The notes beneath the pieces were generated by a model. The model was given only the letters and a program-made list of their open reading frames with translations, ran no database searches and had not been told where the DNA came from. This document shows, piece by piece, positions 35,537 to 47,156 of a DNA stretch of 64,000 bases. Every line of letters starts with the position of its first letter. Positions within the stretch are counted from its first letter, which is position 1. The position numbers and the translations under genes are program-made. Source of the DNA: Spinacia oleracea (lineage: Eukaryota; Streptophyta; Magnoliopsida; Caryophyllales; Amaranthaceae); NCBI RefSeq assembly GCF_020520425.1, contig NC_079488.1:24554247-24618246 (forward strand). Reading direction: 5' to 3'.

Positions 35537-36219
35537 TGTTAGGTTATGAATAATACAACAATACAATTCATGCGGAAAAACCATAAAGCCAGAATCCAAA
35601 TTAATTGCCACATAGTCAATTAGCATAATTTAGGTGACATACAATGTGATGTGTGCCTTCCCTTGCTGCTCCCGAACCGAACAAGAACAAGTCTTTAGAT
35701 CCCCAAATGTTTCTCCTCCGTAGAAAGTCCACAGCACATTCATATCCGCCTTAAGTTCAACCAACTAGGATCTTACTTAAGGTTTTATGTATTCGGGCAG
35801 GCTTGTATTATGTTCTCCCTTGAACACAATGGGAAATAAAGAATGAATTTTCAAGTCAATTGATGTGTATAATTATGAGGCCCTAGCCCTATATTTATAG
35901 TGTAGGAAATAAGGAATTTGAGTTTTACTAGGAATAGAATTACCAAATCTAATAGGATTGAAATTCTTATTCAATTAGAATTACAACTATAATTAAACTC
36001 TTAATTATTTGAATTATAGTAAAACTAGGAATTTAACTAATCGGATATTTCTTGGAGCCCAAGACGAACAACCCCACGTAGCCACAAGGGCCCACGTGGG
36101 TTGCCCGAGCTGCCTCGGCCTACGGCGCTGCAGCCCACGCCTCGCAGGCCTCGCAGCTGCTGCACGCAAGCATGGGCGCATCCCATGTGCTGCTGCCTTG
36201 CCGCAGGCTTGGCGCGACC
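35537..36219 (-). mobile_element. Copia-type LTR, 3' half, interrupted by a Gypsy element
   Basis: Begins TGTTAGGTTATGA with CATGCGGAAAAACC, as does the LTR at 55939, and is read in minus orientation from that comparison. It shares CCCGAACCGAACAAGAACAA and GTAGAAAGTCCACAGCAC. It then becomes GC-rich and stops at 36219 where a Gypsy LTR begins. The rest of the LTR must lie beyond the nested insertions. Confidence 0.75.
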
Positions 36220-38178
36220 TGTAGGGGGTTATTTTTTCCCGTTCCTACAAGAGGGGCGGTTCGTTTAGAGAACCATCGTATTTTTGTACCTCGAAGGAGT
36301 CGCCACCAAACATTGTTTAAAGTCTCGTTTGGAGAGACCGCAATTGACTCTATTTTGGATAAGGCTTTGAATCCTCGAAACGGATGGGTGAGATCCGGGC
36401 ACGGGAACGAAATGTTTATTCCGCGAGCTTTAGAAATATTCAAGTACGTTGGAAAAACATTTTTTCGAAAATATACCCTAGATTAGACTATGTGGGTTTG
36501 AATTTAGAGCAAATAGAATCTTTAATTGTATGGTGGTCACTTTGCTTTAAAGATTGATTTAAAGGAACCTAAGGCCGGTTTTTCCAAGAAATTATCTTTG
36601 TTAAGCGTGATGTAACCTTGTATTTTGTTGTATTTAGCATGTGCGGTGATGAAAGCAATAAAGCAAATAAAGCAACATCACAATACTAAATAAAGTGCGG
36701 AATTAGTAAATACAAGACCCCCTAGAGTAGGACTAGGGAGTAGGTCCACATTGAAAAGAAATGGACTAGGCAAGTAAAGGTGCGAAATTGAAAGTGCGAT
36801 ATTGAAACTGCGGTATTGAAATTGCGGTATTGAAAGTGCGGTATTGAAATTGCGATATTGAAATTGCGGTATTGAAAGGTGCGATATTGAAATTGCAATA
36901 TTGAAAGGTGCATAATTGTAACTTGTACTTGGGCACATGAGATTCGAACGCCAAGCGGCTCCTTAAAAATAAGTGCGCCCGACACGAATTCAAAGCCAAA
37001 AATCTCAACTTGGGAGAGGTTGCTCAACCCAAATATCCTAGACTTGTATATTGAACTTGAACTTGAAAACTTGAATATTGAAATATTGAACTTGAAAATG
37101 TTTGAACTTGAAAGGATCCTAGTTTAGAGAAGTAGTCATGAACAACCCTAAACATGGTAGGATCTTGAAATTTGAAAACTTGAACTTGTATATTGAAAAA
37201 TGGAGTTTTGAATCTCAAAAGACTAAACCTTTAAGGATTAAAAGGTGTCATATTTGATTACTCCATGCTTGAAAGTGATTCTAGTTCAAAGAAGTGATTG
37301 TGAACAACTTTAAACATCCTTGAATCTTGAAAGTTTGCATTTTTGTACTTTGAAAAGTTTTGATTTTTGAAAAACATGTATGATTGTTGCAAGTGGCATT
37401 TTTAATAATAAAAATACCAACTTGCTAATCATTTTGAAATCAAAACAACATGATTAATTAGAATGGGATTCGGATTTGCCTAGTTAGGTTTAGGCAAGAG
37501 CTCCCAATTGCTTTTGAATTAGAGATTTTGTATGTGTTTTGGAGGGTTTTTGATTTGTATTTGAGGTGTAATGTCGGTATTACGACGTTGTATTCTGTTT
37601 TTCTCCTTCTTTTGGTGCTAATGGGTGCAAGACGTTAGCACACGCCAGCGCAGCACGCCAAGGCAGCGCTGGGCGCTGGTGACGTGGCGTGAATGCCGCC
37701 AAAGCAAGGACGCGGGCTCCGTCCTTGTTTCGTCTTGTAGTGATGTACCTTTTGTACGAATAGTACTAGGCTTGACATTTTGTGTTTGCTTGGAGGTTAA
37801 GGCATTATTTTGCGTCTAAAAACATGCCTTTCTCGGGTTTTGAATTCCGGTTGTAAGGGACGGGGCCCGGCATGCTCAGTTTTGTGGGTCGGCGCCTGAA
37901 TTTGACTTGCCTTATATGATTTTGAGTGGAAAGGGCCTAGTAAAACCAATGGGATGGTCTACTAGATGTGATTGTACTTGTATTTTGAAATTGGATTTTG
38001 AAAGTTGTATTTTGTACCGAGTTCCGGGAGGGGCACGACCTCGGGAATTGGACTTTGGATTTTGAATTTGGAAATGTTCTTAGCAATTGGGATTTCCGCC
38101 TGGAGTTAATCCAACCACCTAGTAAGGATAATTGCATCGTCATCATCCCAGAGGGGAGACACAAATTAGGTGTCTACA
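36220..38178 (-). repeat. Gypsy 3' LTR, outer element (1,959 bp)
   Basis: On the minus strand it starts TGTAGACACCTAATTTGTG and ends CCCCTACA, with the polypurine tract next to its start. It shares nearly all sequence with 43905-45891. It carries a 14-base minisatellite, many TTGAACTTGAA words and a GC-rich CAGCGCTGGGCGCTGG block near 37665. Confidence 0.85.
36779..36912. repeat. 14-bp minisatellite in the outer Gypsy LTR
   Basis: About nine units of TTGAAATTGCGGTA and variants. Open minus-strand frames of the FQYRNFNTA type are products of this repeat. Confidence 0.85.
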
Positions 38179-38230
38179 GAAGCCCCCACTTTGACTGAGC
38201 GTTCGGTTAGGAAAGCGCAAGTCAAAGTAT
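38179..38230. other. Polypurine tract and conserved 9-bp stem-loop (copy 1)
   Basis: GAAGCCCCCACTTTGAC is the complement of the Gypsy polypurine tract. ACTTTGACT and AGTCAAAGT form a perfect inverted repeat around a 23-base loop containing GGTTAGGAAAGCGC. The same unit recurs at 42343, 45893 and 51531. Confidence 0.8.
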
Positions 38231-38792
38231 TTCGAAAGGGACGGAGAATGATCAAGATGTTCTGCAATCGAGACCACTCTTTGTACGCCGGTACCTGCAT
38301 AAAACAGGCGTTAGAAAAAAGGATAGAGTCTACCTCGGTGCGGTTGTGACGACTCCGATTTGTACTTGTACTTTTCCGCTTTCAGTTCAGGACGAAGCTT
38401 GGCATCGAAAATTTTGAATCTTGAATTTTTGAATCTTGAATACCCGGAGTTGATCCGTTGGGGATGTGCTTTGCTGGGGATAAGAGCTTTTTACTGGCCC
38501 TTAAAATTTTGAAATTTCGACTAACTTTCCCGGAGCTTGGGTTCGTTGGGAGTTGAACGCCTGAGTTGTTGTATTTTTTGGACTTTGTATTCTTGAGATA
38601 TTCATCTGTTTGTACTTGGAGATACAGGTGTATACCCGTTTTTTTCGATGGATGGCCTGATGCGATGTTTGATGCTTGGTGCGGAAGACCGTAGCAGCAA
38701 AGGACGTGCAATCAACACGGTAGACCGCGCGCGCTGAATATTCGCGCATCCAGCAGGCAACGCTGGGCCTGCGTACGGCGCGGGGCTGCGCT

Positions 38793-38800
38793 ATATAAGC
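38793..38800 (+). promoter_or_regulatory. TATA box of antisense gene A, outer copy
   Basis: TATATAAG follows a GC-rich stretch and precedes a CT-rich leader (CTTGCTCTCTTTCTCTCTC). It is conserved in position with TATAAAAG at 46547 in the second copy. A 5'-UTR intron probably runs from GTAAGT at 38905 to the AG at 39490, two bases before ATG. Confidence 0.65.
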
Positions 38801-39200
38801 GCCCCTTGCCGTGCCATTTTGAGGAGCAATCTCTTGCTTTCTTGCTCTCTTTCTCTCTCAAAGGTCGAATTGTCTTCCCTTGGTCTTGTTCTTGCCTTAT
38901 CCATGTAAGTATTTCATGTTTTGCTTATGAAATAACTCTAGGATTGCATGTAGTTTCGATTTTCTCGTACTTTGAAATGATGCTTGTATGCTTAAGCTTC
39001 TTGAATCTTGTAGAAGATTGTTTGATAGCCACTTGAACTTGAACTGTTGGAACTTGTAGTTTTGAATTTTTTTGAACGTTTTCTTGAATGTTGTACCTGG
39101 TAGTTGTAGGTAGTAGTCTCACTGGTGACCTAGCGGGGTCTCAGGTAGAGAAATAGGTTAGGATGCCTTGATGTTGTTTTGTAGAGTTTTGAAATGCTGG

Positions 39201-39379
39201 CTTCGGCATGGGTAGCCTAGGCGTTGATGTTGAACTTGTATACCTGCTTCGGTGTGGGTAACCTAGGCGTTGGTGTAGAACTTGTATACCTGCTTCAGCA
39301 TGGGTAGCCTAGCCGTTGGTGTTGAACTTGTATACCTGCTTTGGCATGGGTAGCCTAGGCGTTGGTGTTGAACTTGTAC
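39201..39379 (+). repeat. 46-bp minisatellite in the 5'-UTR intron of gene A, outer copy
   Basis: Four units of about 46 bases, each with CATGGGTAGCCTAGGCGTTG and GAACTTGTATACCTGC. The same four-unit array is in the inner copy at 46863. Confidence 0.85.
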
Positions 39380-39492
39380 TTTGAACTAGAGGTCCACTGG
39401 GGATTTGCTTTGAATTTTTTGACTTTGTATAGGCTAGTATAGGATAACCCCCAGTTTCAAATTTAGACACTTTGTACTTCACTTGATTTAGC

Positions 39493-42064
39493 ATGCCTCG
39501 TCACACTTGGAGAAAGCTCGCCGAATTGTCTGTGGTTCGGGCTGCTGAGGAGGATGCTTCGGATGATGAAGTGGCTGCGATAAACGCGCCAGGTGGGGGT
39601 ATGGTTCCCCGGGAGGCGCCCACTTTTACTGGTACTGGTTGGAGTCCTTCCGACCTGGTGTTTCGGCCGGAGTGACACTTGTCTCAGCGGCCTAGCGCTG
39701 GCTTGGTGAGTCTTGTACTGTATTTTGAGTTTGTATCTTGTACTTGTATAGGTTTGGAACTGACTCGTTCACCTGTAGGCCGATGGAAAGGCGTTTCGTA
39801 CTTTCTGGTCCTTGGTGGAGGTTCAAAAGGCCTTTAAAGCCCTTCGTGATGATGAGGAGGCCATGGAGATTTGGTCACAGACTGACCTGGCTGAATTCTA
39901 GCGTGCCACGGGAGGCACTTCGAGGAGAATGGGGATCAAGCCTCGGCTGTGGGCTTTGTTGGAGCGGTGGTGGGATACCACCAACACTTTCCACATGTCA
40001 TGGGGGGAGATCACCATTACCCCCTTTGAGTTTGCTATGATCACGGGTCTTCCTTTTTCTGAGAGGAACGTGACCTTTGATCCGGAGCTGACGTGGCGCT
40101 CTGCCGCTACCAGGGACTTGCTTGGCCCTGTTGTTGACTTATCGGAGGACGACACCCATGCTTCTGTGACGGCGATTGTGGATGCTATCTGCGGTGTAGT
40201 TGTGTCTGCGGAGCAGAGAGTTAGGCTCTTTCTCCTAGTTTTGGTGAGCAGAGTGATGGCCCCGAGCAGGAACAGTCGGGTGCACATCAGATTCTTGTCC
40301 GTTATGCGGGACTTGAGAGCTGTTTCGAGCTACAACTGGGGTGGTTTGGCGTATAGCCACCTGTTGTATGAGATGAAGTAGGCCTCCCGGACTGCGCCGG
40401 GGAGCGACCCGAGCATGGCTGCTCTGTGGAGTGTGCTGGAGGTATTTAATACTCCTTGTACTTTGTATGCTGTACTTGTATGTTTGTATTCGAGCTTGAC
40501 TGATGTTTTGCTTGCTTCTTGAAAGATTTGGATATATGAGCACTTTCCGACTATGGGGCCAGATCGTACTCGAGATGCGGCTTACCCGTATGCTGCCTCT
40601 TGGATAGGAGCGGTGCGCGCTAGGGTGCCTTTGGCAACCTCCCGCAAAGCGTGGAGAGTTCTACCTGCTACCAAGGTAATCCTTTGTACTGTTTTGCCTT
40701 CTTGTATTTGTATTGTTGCCTGAGTTGTCTGCTTTGCAGGTGGTATGGCGTCCTTTTGCCAATGCGCTTGTACCTGCCTCGGCTGCTCGTTTTCTGTCTG
40801 GGCGGCGGGTATTGCTTCCAGGGGTGTACCGCCACATGTGGTACCTAGGGGAGCGAGTGTCCCCTCAGCACAATTCGGGGGATAGACTTGTCCCAAAGGA
40901 CCCACCGGGGTCCTTGCTGGCGTTGGATGAGGAGCTTGCCCGGCTCTATGTGGAGGCTAGGGGCGATGCTGTTTGCCGCTCTTGGAGGGATTTTGTACAC
41001 AGGAAGGGGAGCTATGACGACTTCCTGAGGAGGCTGGCTCCACCAGTACGCTTCGTACTGCCGGTGAGCTTTTGAACCTTGTATCTTGTATTCTTGTATG
41101 ATTGGATGATTGTATGATTGTATGATTGTATGTTCGAAGAGGAGGTTGATCCTGAGGAAATTCCCCATGCTGATAGGATCCTCCGCTATGAGAACTCGGA
41201 CAGGTAAGAAGTGGTGGAGACCATCCCTGTAGCTTCTCCTCCGCACCGGAGATCGTATGATGATGTACCTGAGCATTATGCTGCTGTAAGTACTATTGCA
41301 CTTTCTTGAAACTGATTGTAATCTTGTATTTGGAAATTGATCTTGAATTTTGTGTGCAGGCGCCTCGGGCGAGAGTGCGTCGCTGGATGCTTTTGCTTGA
41401 TTCCTGGAAGAGGCATTGTGCCAAGCTTACCTGGAAGCTTTTTGGCCGAGACAGAGAGGTGCCTTACTTGATCTTGAAATTTGTATTCTGGAAATTCGAA
41501 CTTGGATGTTGATTCTTGAAATTGTATTTTGTATAGGAGCGTCGTCGAGACCGTAGAGGTTCCGTTGACAGGGAGCCCCAGGTGGAGACGTCCTTGAGGC
41601 AGGAGGGACCGAGCTTGGAGCTGGGACAGGGGTCCGGTGCTGGTGTTCATCAGAGGCATTCTGATGCTGAGCGGGGAGCTTCCCCTTTTGCACATGTTGA
41701 TCCTACCAAGCATTCGTTTGGAGGTGCAGGTAGTTCACAGCCCTTTGTTTCTTCCCCTGGTTACTACTTTGGAGGAAGTGGTCCTTAGCCTTGGGGTGCA
41801 GATTCCTGGGCTTACTATGCAGAGATGGAGAGGATGCGCCAGGCTCAGATGTTTGGGTCATACCAGTATATGGCGATGCCGCCGCCGTATCAGTATTCCT
41901 CTCCTCAGCAGGGAGTTCATCCCTCCATTAGCACACTTCGTATCTCGGAGCAGGATCCTAGTACCCCTGAGACGGAGCTGGATCTGGAGCTGAAGCGCCT
42001 CAGGAGGCGGAACAGGGACAAGGCACCTGTGGTTGATATCACTGTTGATGACGACTCAGACTGA
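39493..42064 (+). pseudogene. Antisense gene A (plant mobile domain protein), outer copy
   Basis: Seven exons by comparison with the second copy: 39493-39705, 39779-40441, 40526-40675, 40740-41063, about 41136-41285, 41360-41458 and 41537-42064. Exon 2 carries the aminotransferase-like plant mobile domain (PMD) hallmark: ERWWDTTNTFHMSWGEITIT followed by FAMITGLPF. The C-terminus is charged (LKRLRRRNRDKAPVVDI, ending DDDSD). Lesions: TGA at 39673, TAG at 39899, TAG at 40379, TAA at 41205, TAG at 41786, and no usable AG before exon 5. PMD proteins of plants (MAIN/MAIL1) act in the nucleus; the role of TE-borne forms is not established. It lies opposite to the Gypsy coding strand. Confidence 0.8.
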
Positions 42065-42342
42065 CCCTGCATGGTAGCGAGTTCTAGCTTGCCTGGGTTG
42101 ATTTTGTATAGGCTGGATTGTACTGTATTTGTATGGATTTAAAACTTGAATTTTTGTATGGTTGTATGGCTTTGAACTTGAATTGGTTTGAAAATTTTTG
42201 AAGATTGGCTTTTGTATGTTTGAATGTTTGGAATTGTATGCGTTGTGTGTGCTTTGAAATTTGTGGCTAGATGCATGCATGAGAATTTTGCAAAAAATTT
42301 GAAAAAATTTGCCCCATTTTTTCGGGTGTATATACCCACTAT

Positions 42343-42396
42343 AAGCCCCCACTTTGACTGAGATTTTTTGGTTAGGAAAAGCGCAAGTCAAAGTAT
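42343..42396. other. Internal duplicate of the polypurine tract/stem-loop (copy 2)
   Basis: AAGCCCCCACTTTGACTGAG followed by GGTTAGGAAAAGCGCAAGTC closely matches 38180-38230, including the 9-bp stem. It lies between antisense genes A and B, far from any LTR, so it is a second copy of the terminal module. Confidence 0.8.
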
Positions 42397-42698
42397 ATTC
42401 AACTCTTGCTTATGCACATGCAGACTCGACTTAGGACGCCGATCTAGGACTAGAATGCTTGAATTTTGAAATTGATCCGAAATCTGCCCGAAGCGTTGAT
42501 CCGGACTGCTTGAAATTGCGCGGCTTGCGGCTTTGGAATCTTGAATAATGGAGGTTGTACTCTGCTGTCCGAAACACTAAAGAGTGTGTACTCGGAGTCA
42601 TAAAAGAGGATGGTGGCCTCGTCCTTCGCTGCAGGTCCCTGCGTCTGGCGCAGGCTTGGCGCCTGGCGCCTGTGAGCTGTCGTGCAAGCCGAATCTTG

Positions 42699-42706
42699 TA
42701 TAAATA
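42699..42706 (+). promoter_or_regulatory. TATA box of antisense gene B, outer copy
   Basis: TATAAATA about 80 bases before the ATG at 42788, after a GC-rich CTGGCGCC stretch. It is conserved in the second copy at 51868. Confidence 0.65.
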
Positions 42707-42787
42707 GGGAGGTTTTCGGATCATTTCTTCCATCAATCCTTCCCTGCTATTATTGCATACTGCTTCCTCTCGAAAAGAAAAGAGAAT

Positions 42788-43904
42788 ATGGCTGCGTCTT
42801 TTGAAAGTGCCTTGAACTCGTGGCTCAATTCGCTAGGCAAATTGGAGAAAAGAGAGCTTGATGGCATGCATCTTGGGATGCTCGTCTCTTTCTGGTTTGT
42901 AAAATTGGATTTGCACTTCATTCTTGCTGCTCAGGAGGCTTGGGATCCAAATCATCATGTTTTCCGCTTTGGAAATAATGAGGTATGTCCCCTCCCTGAG
43001 GAATTTAGTGCTGTATTGGGGTGGCCCATTATGCTGGAGCCATGCATTCCCAGTGTTGAAGAACACTCTTTCTTGAGTTTTGAAAGGTATTTGGGCTTGA
43101 AGCCCCCACTTTTGAGTGCTGTTGTATATGGCAGAGGGGTGGATTTGTCCCTCTTTGTCGCCTACTTTGCTAGGCTTGATGTTCCCAAAGTATTCCGCCT
43201 AAGAGCCTTGAGTTTTTGTATATTCGCTCGCTTTCTCTTTTCGAAACAGGGGTTTGGCAATGGTGATGCCTCCCTAATAGAAATTGTAGAGCAGTTTGCT
43301 AATGGTTGGGACCCAATGCCGCTTGTGATTGGCGAAACATTGCTGGGCCTTGACATGCTGAAGTCGGACCCCTCTTCTCTGCCGTCGGGAAGTCCGGTAT
43401 TACTCCAAGTAAGGGTCTGGAGCCTTCTTGTATGTTGAATTTGTACTTGTATTTGAATTTTGAATGTTGAATTTTGAAATGCACTTCTTGTATACTCCCC
43501 AAGGTTTGGCTTATGGAGAGGCTCATGCTGGTGGCACCACCAGAGAACATGGTGAGCTATAATAGGAAGGGATTCACTGTGCGGCCCATGCTGCATGGCC
43601 GACTTTCATTGGATGAGTGGCGGTGCGCACTCTCTGGGATTGAATCTTGTATAAGGTGGGTAGTTCCTTTGTGGGGAATTTCTGCTATGAGACATCCCCC
43701 TGGTTCTACTGCTTTGAGGGTGCCAAGCCTCACAATGCTGGTCTTCTACTCGCCTGCTCGAGTGATGAGACAGTATGGCTTGAAACAGGAGATCCTGGAT
43801 TGTACTGAAGAGAATCCGAAACCTGTTGTGCTGAATGCAAATCGTCTTGAAGTTTGGAGGCGGTATTGGGTCGCCAAACCATTCTTGAATATTCAGTTCC
43901 CACC
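42788..43904 (+). pseudogene. Antisense gene B (DUF7745-like), outer copy, cut by insertion
   Basis: Exon 1 (42788-43408, 207 codons) is fully open: MAASFESALNSWLNSLGKLE, then AWDPNHHVFRFGN, CPLPEEFSAVLGWP and GLKPPLLSAVVYGRGVD. Donor GTAAGG and acceptor CCCCAAG join it to exon 2 (43504 onward), with VWLMERLMLVAPPENM and LEVWRRYWVAKPFL. Exon 2 stops at 43904, where the second Gypsy LTR begins; the continuing frame into the LTR is accidental. It resembles proteins annotated as DUF7745 in plant genomes, a group common near retroelements; function unknown. Apart from the truncation I see no lesion. Confidence 0.7.
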
Positions 43905-45891
43905 TGTAGGGGTTTTTGTGTGTGTCAAAACTTGTTTCCCGTTCTACAAGAGGGGCGGTTCTTTAGAAAACCGTAGAATTTTTGTACCTCGAAGGAGTCG
44001 CCACCAAACATTGTTTAAAGTCTCGTTTGGAAAGACCGCAAGTGACTCTATTTTGGATAAGGCCTTGAATCCTTGAAACGGATGGGTGAGATCCGGGCAC
44101 GGGAACAAAAATGCTTATTCGGCGAGCTTTAGAAATATTCAAGTACGTTGGCACAACATTTTTTCGAAAATAAACCCTAGATTAGACTATGTGGGTTTGA
44201 ATTTAGAGCAAATTGAATATCTAATTGTATGGTGGTCACTTTGCTTTAAAGATTGATTTAAGGAACCTAAGGCCGGTTTTTCCGAAAATATCTTTGTTAA
44301 GCGTGATGTAACCTTTGTATTTTGTTGTATTTAGCATGTTGGTGATGAAAGCAATAAAGCAAATAAAGCAACATCACAATACTAAATAAAGTGCGAAATT
44401 AGTAAATACAAGACCCCCTAGAAAAGGACTAGGGAGTAGGTCCACATTGCCTAGAAATGGACCAGGCAAGTAAAGATGCGGAATTGAAAGTGCGGAATTG
44501 AAATTGCGGTATTGAAATTGCGGTATTGAAATTGCGATATTGAAATTGCGGTATTGAAATTGCGGTATTGAAAGGTGCGATATTGAAATTGCAATATTGA
44601 AAGGTGCATAATTGAAATTTGTACTTGGGCACATGAGATTCGAACGCCAAGCGGCTCCTTAAAAATAAGTGCGCCCGACACGAATTCAAAGCCAAAAATC
44701 TCAACTTGGGAGAGGTTGATCAACCCAAATATCCTAGATTTTGCATGTTAAACTTGAACTTGAAAGCTTGAATATTGAAGTTTTGAACTTGAAATAATTG
44801 AAATTTGAACTTGAAATGATCATAGTTTAGGGAAATAACTATGAATAACCCTAAACATGGTAGGATCTTGAAAATTGAAAACTTGTACTTGTATATTGAA
44901 AATGGAGTTTTGAATCTCAAAAGACTAAACCTTTAAATGTTAAAAGGTGTCATCTTTGATTACCCCATGTTTGAAGGTGATTCTAGTCCAAGAGGTGATT
45001 GTAAACAACTTGGACATCCTTGAATCTTGAAAATTTGTATTTTGTATTTTGAAAAAGTTTGTATTTTTGGAAAACATGTATGATTGTTGCAAGTGGTGTT
45101 TTTTAGTGATTAAAAACACCAACTTGCTAATCATTTAGAAATCAAAGCCACATAGTTGATTCATGGGATTCGGATTTACCTAGTTAGGTTTAGGCAAGAG
45201 CTCCCAATTGCTTTTTTTGAATTTAGGAATTTTGTATGTGTTTTTTGAGGAGTTTTTGAGTTGTATTTTGAGGCGTAATGTCGAAATTACGACGTTGTAT
45301 TGTTGTCCTCCTCCTCATTTTGCTGAAAATGAGGGGTATTTATAGAAGGAATGGGTGCAAGGCACCAGCACACGTTAGCGCAGGGCGCTGGTGACGTGGC
45401 TTGAATGCCGCCAAAGCAAGGACGGGGAATCGTCCTTGTTTCGTCTTGTAGTGTTGTACCTGTTGTACGAATAGTACTAGGTTTGGCGTTTTGTATTTGC
45501 TTGGAGGTTAAGGCATCATTTAGCGTCTAAAAACAAGCCTTTCTCGGGTTTTTGAATTCCGGTTTTACGGGACGGGGCCCGGCATGCTCGGTTTTGTGGG
45601 TCGGCGCCCGAATTTGACGTGCCATATATGATTTTGAGTGGAAAAGGCCTAGTAAAATCAATGGGATGGTCTACTAGATGAGTTTATACTTGGATTTTGA
45701 AATTGGATTTGGAAAGTTGTATTTTGTACCAAGAACCGGGAGGGGAACGGTCTCATGGGTTGGATTTTGGATCTTGAACTTTGGAAGCATTCTTAGAAAT
45801 TGGGATTTCCGCCTGGAGTTATTCCAATCACCTAACAAGGATAATGGTATCGTCATCATCGCAAAGGGGAGACACAAATTAGGTGTCTACA
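43905..45891 (-). repeat. Gypsy 3' LTR, inner element (1,987 bp)
   Basis: Same family as 36220-38178, with the same termini (TGTAGGGG... and ...GGTGTCTACA on the plus strand) and the same neighbouring polypurine tract. It has small indels against the outer LTR, including extra sequence at 43915-43935 and 45320-45350. Confidence 0.88.
44477..44607. repeat. 14-bp minisatellite in the inner Gypsy LTR
   Basis: About nine TTGAAATTGCGGTA-type units, matching the array at 36779 with unit-level differences. Confidence 0.85.
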
Positions 45892-45943
45892 GAAGCCCCC
45901 ACTTTGACTGAGCGTTCGGTTAGGAAAGCGCAAGTCAAAGTAT
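45892..45943. other. Polypurine tract and stem-loop (copy 3)
   Basis: As at 38179: polypurine complement adjoining the LTR, with ACTTTGACT and AGTCAAAGT as the stem. The stem is unchanged. Confidence 0.8.
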
Positions 45944-46546
45944 TTGGAAAGGGACGGAAAATGATCAAGATGTTCTGCAATCGAGACCACTCTTTGTATG
46001 CAAGTACCTGCATAAAACAGGCGTTAGAAAAAAGGATAGAGTCTACCTCGGTGCGGTTGGTGATGACTCCGGTTTGTACTTGTATTTTTCTGCCTTCAGT
46101 TCAGGACGGAGCTTGGCATCGAAAATTTTGAATTTTGAATTTTTGAACCTTGAATTTTTGAATCTTGAAATTTTGAATCTTGAATTTTTGAATACCCGGA
46201 GTTAATCCGTTGGGGATGTGCTTTGCTGGGGATAAGAGCTTTTTGCTGGCCCTTAAAATTTGGAATTGACTGACTTTCCCGGAGCTTGGGTCCGTTGGGA
46301 GTTGAACGCCTGAGTCGTTGTATTTTTTGGACTTTGTATTCTTGAAATATGCATCTGTTTGTACTTAGAGATACGGGTGTATACCCGTATTTTCGATGGA
46401 TGGCTTGATACGATGTTTGATGCTTGGTGCGGAAGACCGTAGCAACGAAGGGCGTGCAATCAGCACGAGAGACCGCGCGCGCTGCAGATTCGCGCATGCA
46501 GCAGGCAGCGCCGTGCGCTGGGGAGGCGCTTGGCGCGGGGCTGAAC

Positions 46547-46554
46547 TATAAAAG
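46547..46554 (+). promoter_or_regulatory. TATA box of antisense gene A, inner copy
   Basis: TATAAAAG after a GC-rich GGCGCTTGGCGCGGGG block. The leader is conserved with the outer copy. The 5'-UTR intron donor seen at 38905 has lost its GT here (TCTTTAAGT near 46660). Confidence 0.65.
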
Positions 46555-46862
46555 CTCCCCTTGCCGTGCCATTTTGAGGCACACTCTCTTGAATTCTTTG
46601 CTCTTTTCTCTCAAAGGTCGATTAGGCTCTTCCCTTGATCTTGTTCTTGCCTTATCTCTTTAAGTATTTCATGTTTTTGCTTATGAAATAACTCTAGGAT
46701 TGCATGTAGTTTTGATTTTCTCGTACTTTGAAATGATGCTTATATGCTTGAGCTTTTTGAATCTTGTAGAAGACTGTTTGATAGCCACTTGAACTTGAAC
46801 TGTTGGAACTTGTAGTTTTGAATTTTTGAAAGTTTTCTTGAATGTCTATTTTTTTGTATCGG

Positions 46863-47042
46863 CTTCGGCATGGATAGCCTAGGCGTTGTTGTGGAATTTG
46901 TATACCTGCTTTGGCATGGATAGCCTAGGCGTTGGTGTCTTAGCTTGTATACCTGCTTTGGCATGGGTAGCATAGGAGTTGGTGTTGAACTTGTATACCT
47001 GCTTTGGCATGGGTAGCCTAGGCGTTGGTGTTGAACTTGTAC
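46863..47042 (+). repeat. 46-bp minisatellite upstream of gene A, inner copy
   Basis: Four units equivalent to 39201-39379, with more variation (CATAGGAGTTG in one unit). Confidence 0.82.
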
Positions 47043-47156
47043 CTTGAACTAGAGGTCCACTAGGGATTTGACTTGAAATTTTTTGACTTTGTTTAGGCTA
47101 GTATAGGATAGCCCCCAATTTAGAATTTTGACGTCTTGTGCTCCACTTGATTTAGT

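Larger units (their letters stand above)
36220..43904 (-). mobile_element. Outer Tat-lineage Gypsy element (3' part only)
   Basis: Minus-oriented element showing its 3' LTR (36220-38178), polypurine tract, and two antisense (plus-strand) gene units. It is interrupted at 43904/43905 by a second element of the same family; the sequence that should continue from 43904 is found in the inner element at 53039. Its pol and 5' LTR are not in view. Confidence 0.8.

Noticed and set aside
36678..37027. Repetitive FQYRNFNTA-type protein frames
   Set aside because: Translation of the 14-bp LTR minisatellite in several frames; same at 44374-44723.
43905..44076. Chimeric ORF of gene B running into the Gypsy LTR
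   Set aside because: The frame crosses an LTR boundary at TG; the true continuation is visible in the other copy.
36220..45891. A single complete Gypsy element with two LTRs around an internal region
   Set aside because: Both LTRs adjoin a polypurine tract on the same side, no PBS or pol lies between them, and the interior ends in mid-exon at 43904. They are 3' LTRs of two nested elements.
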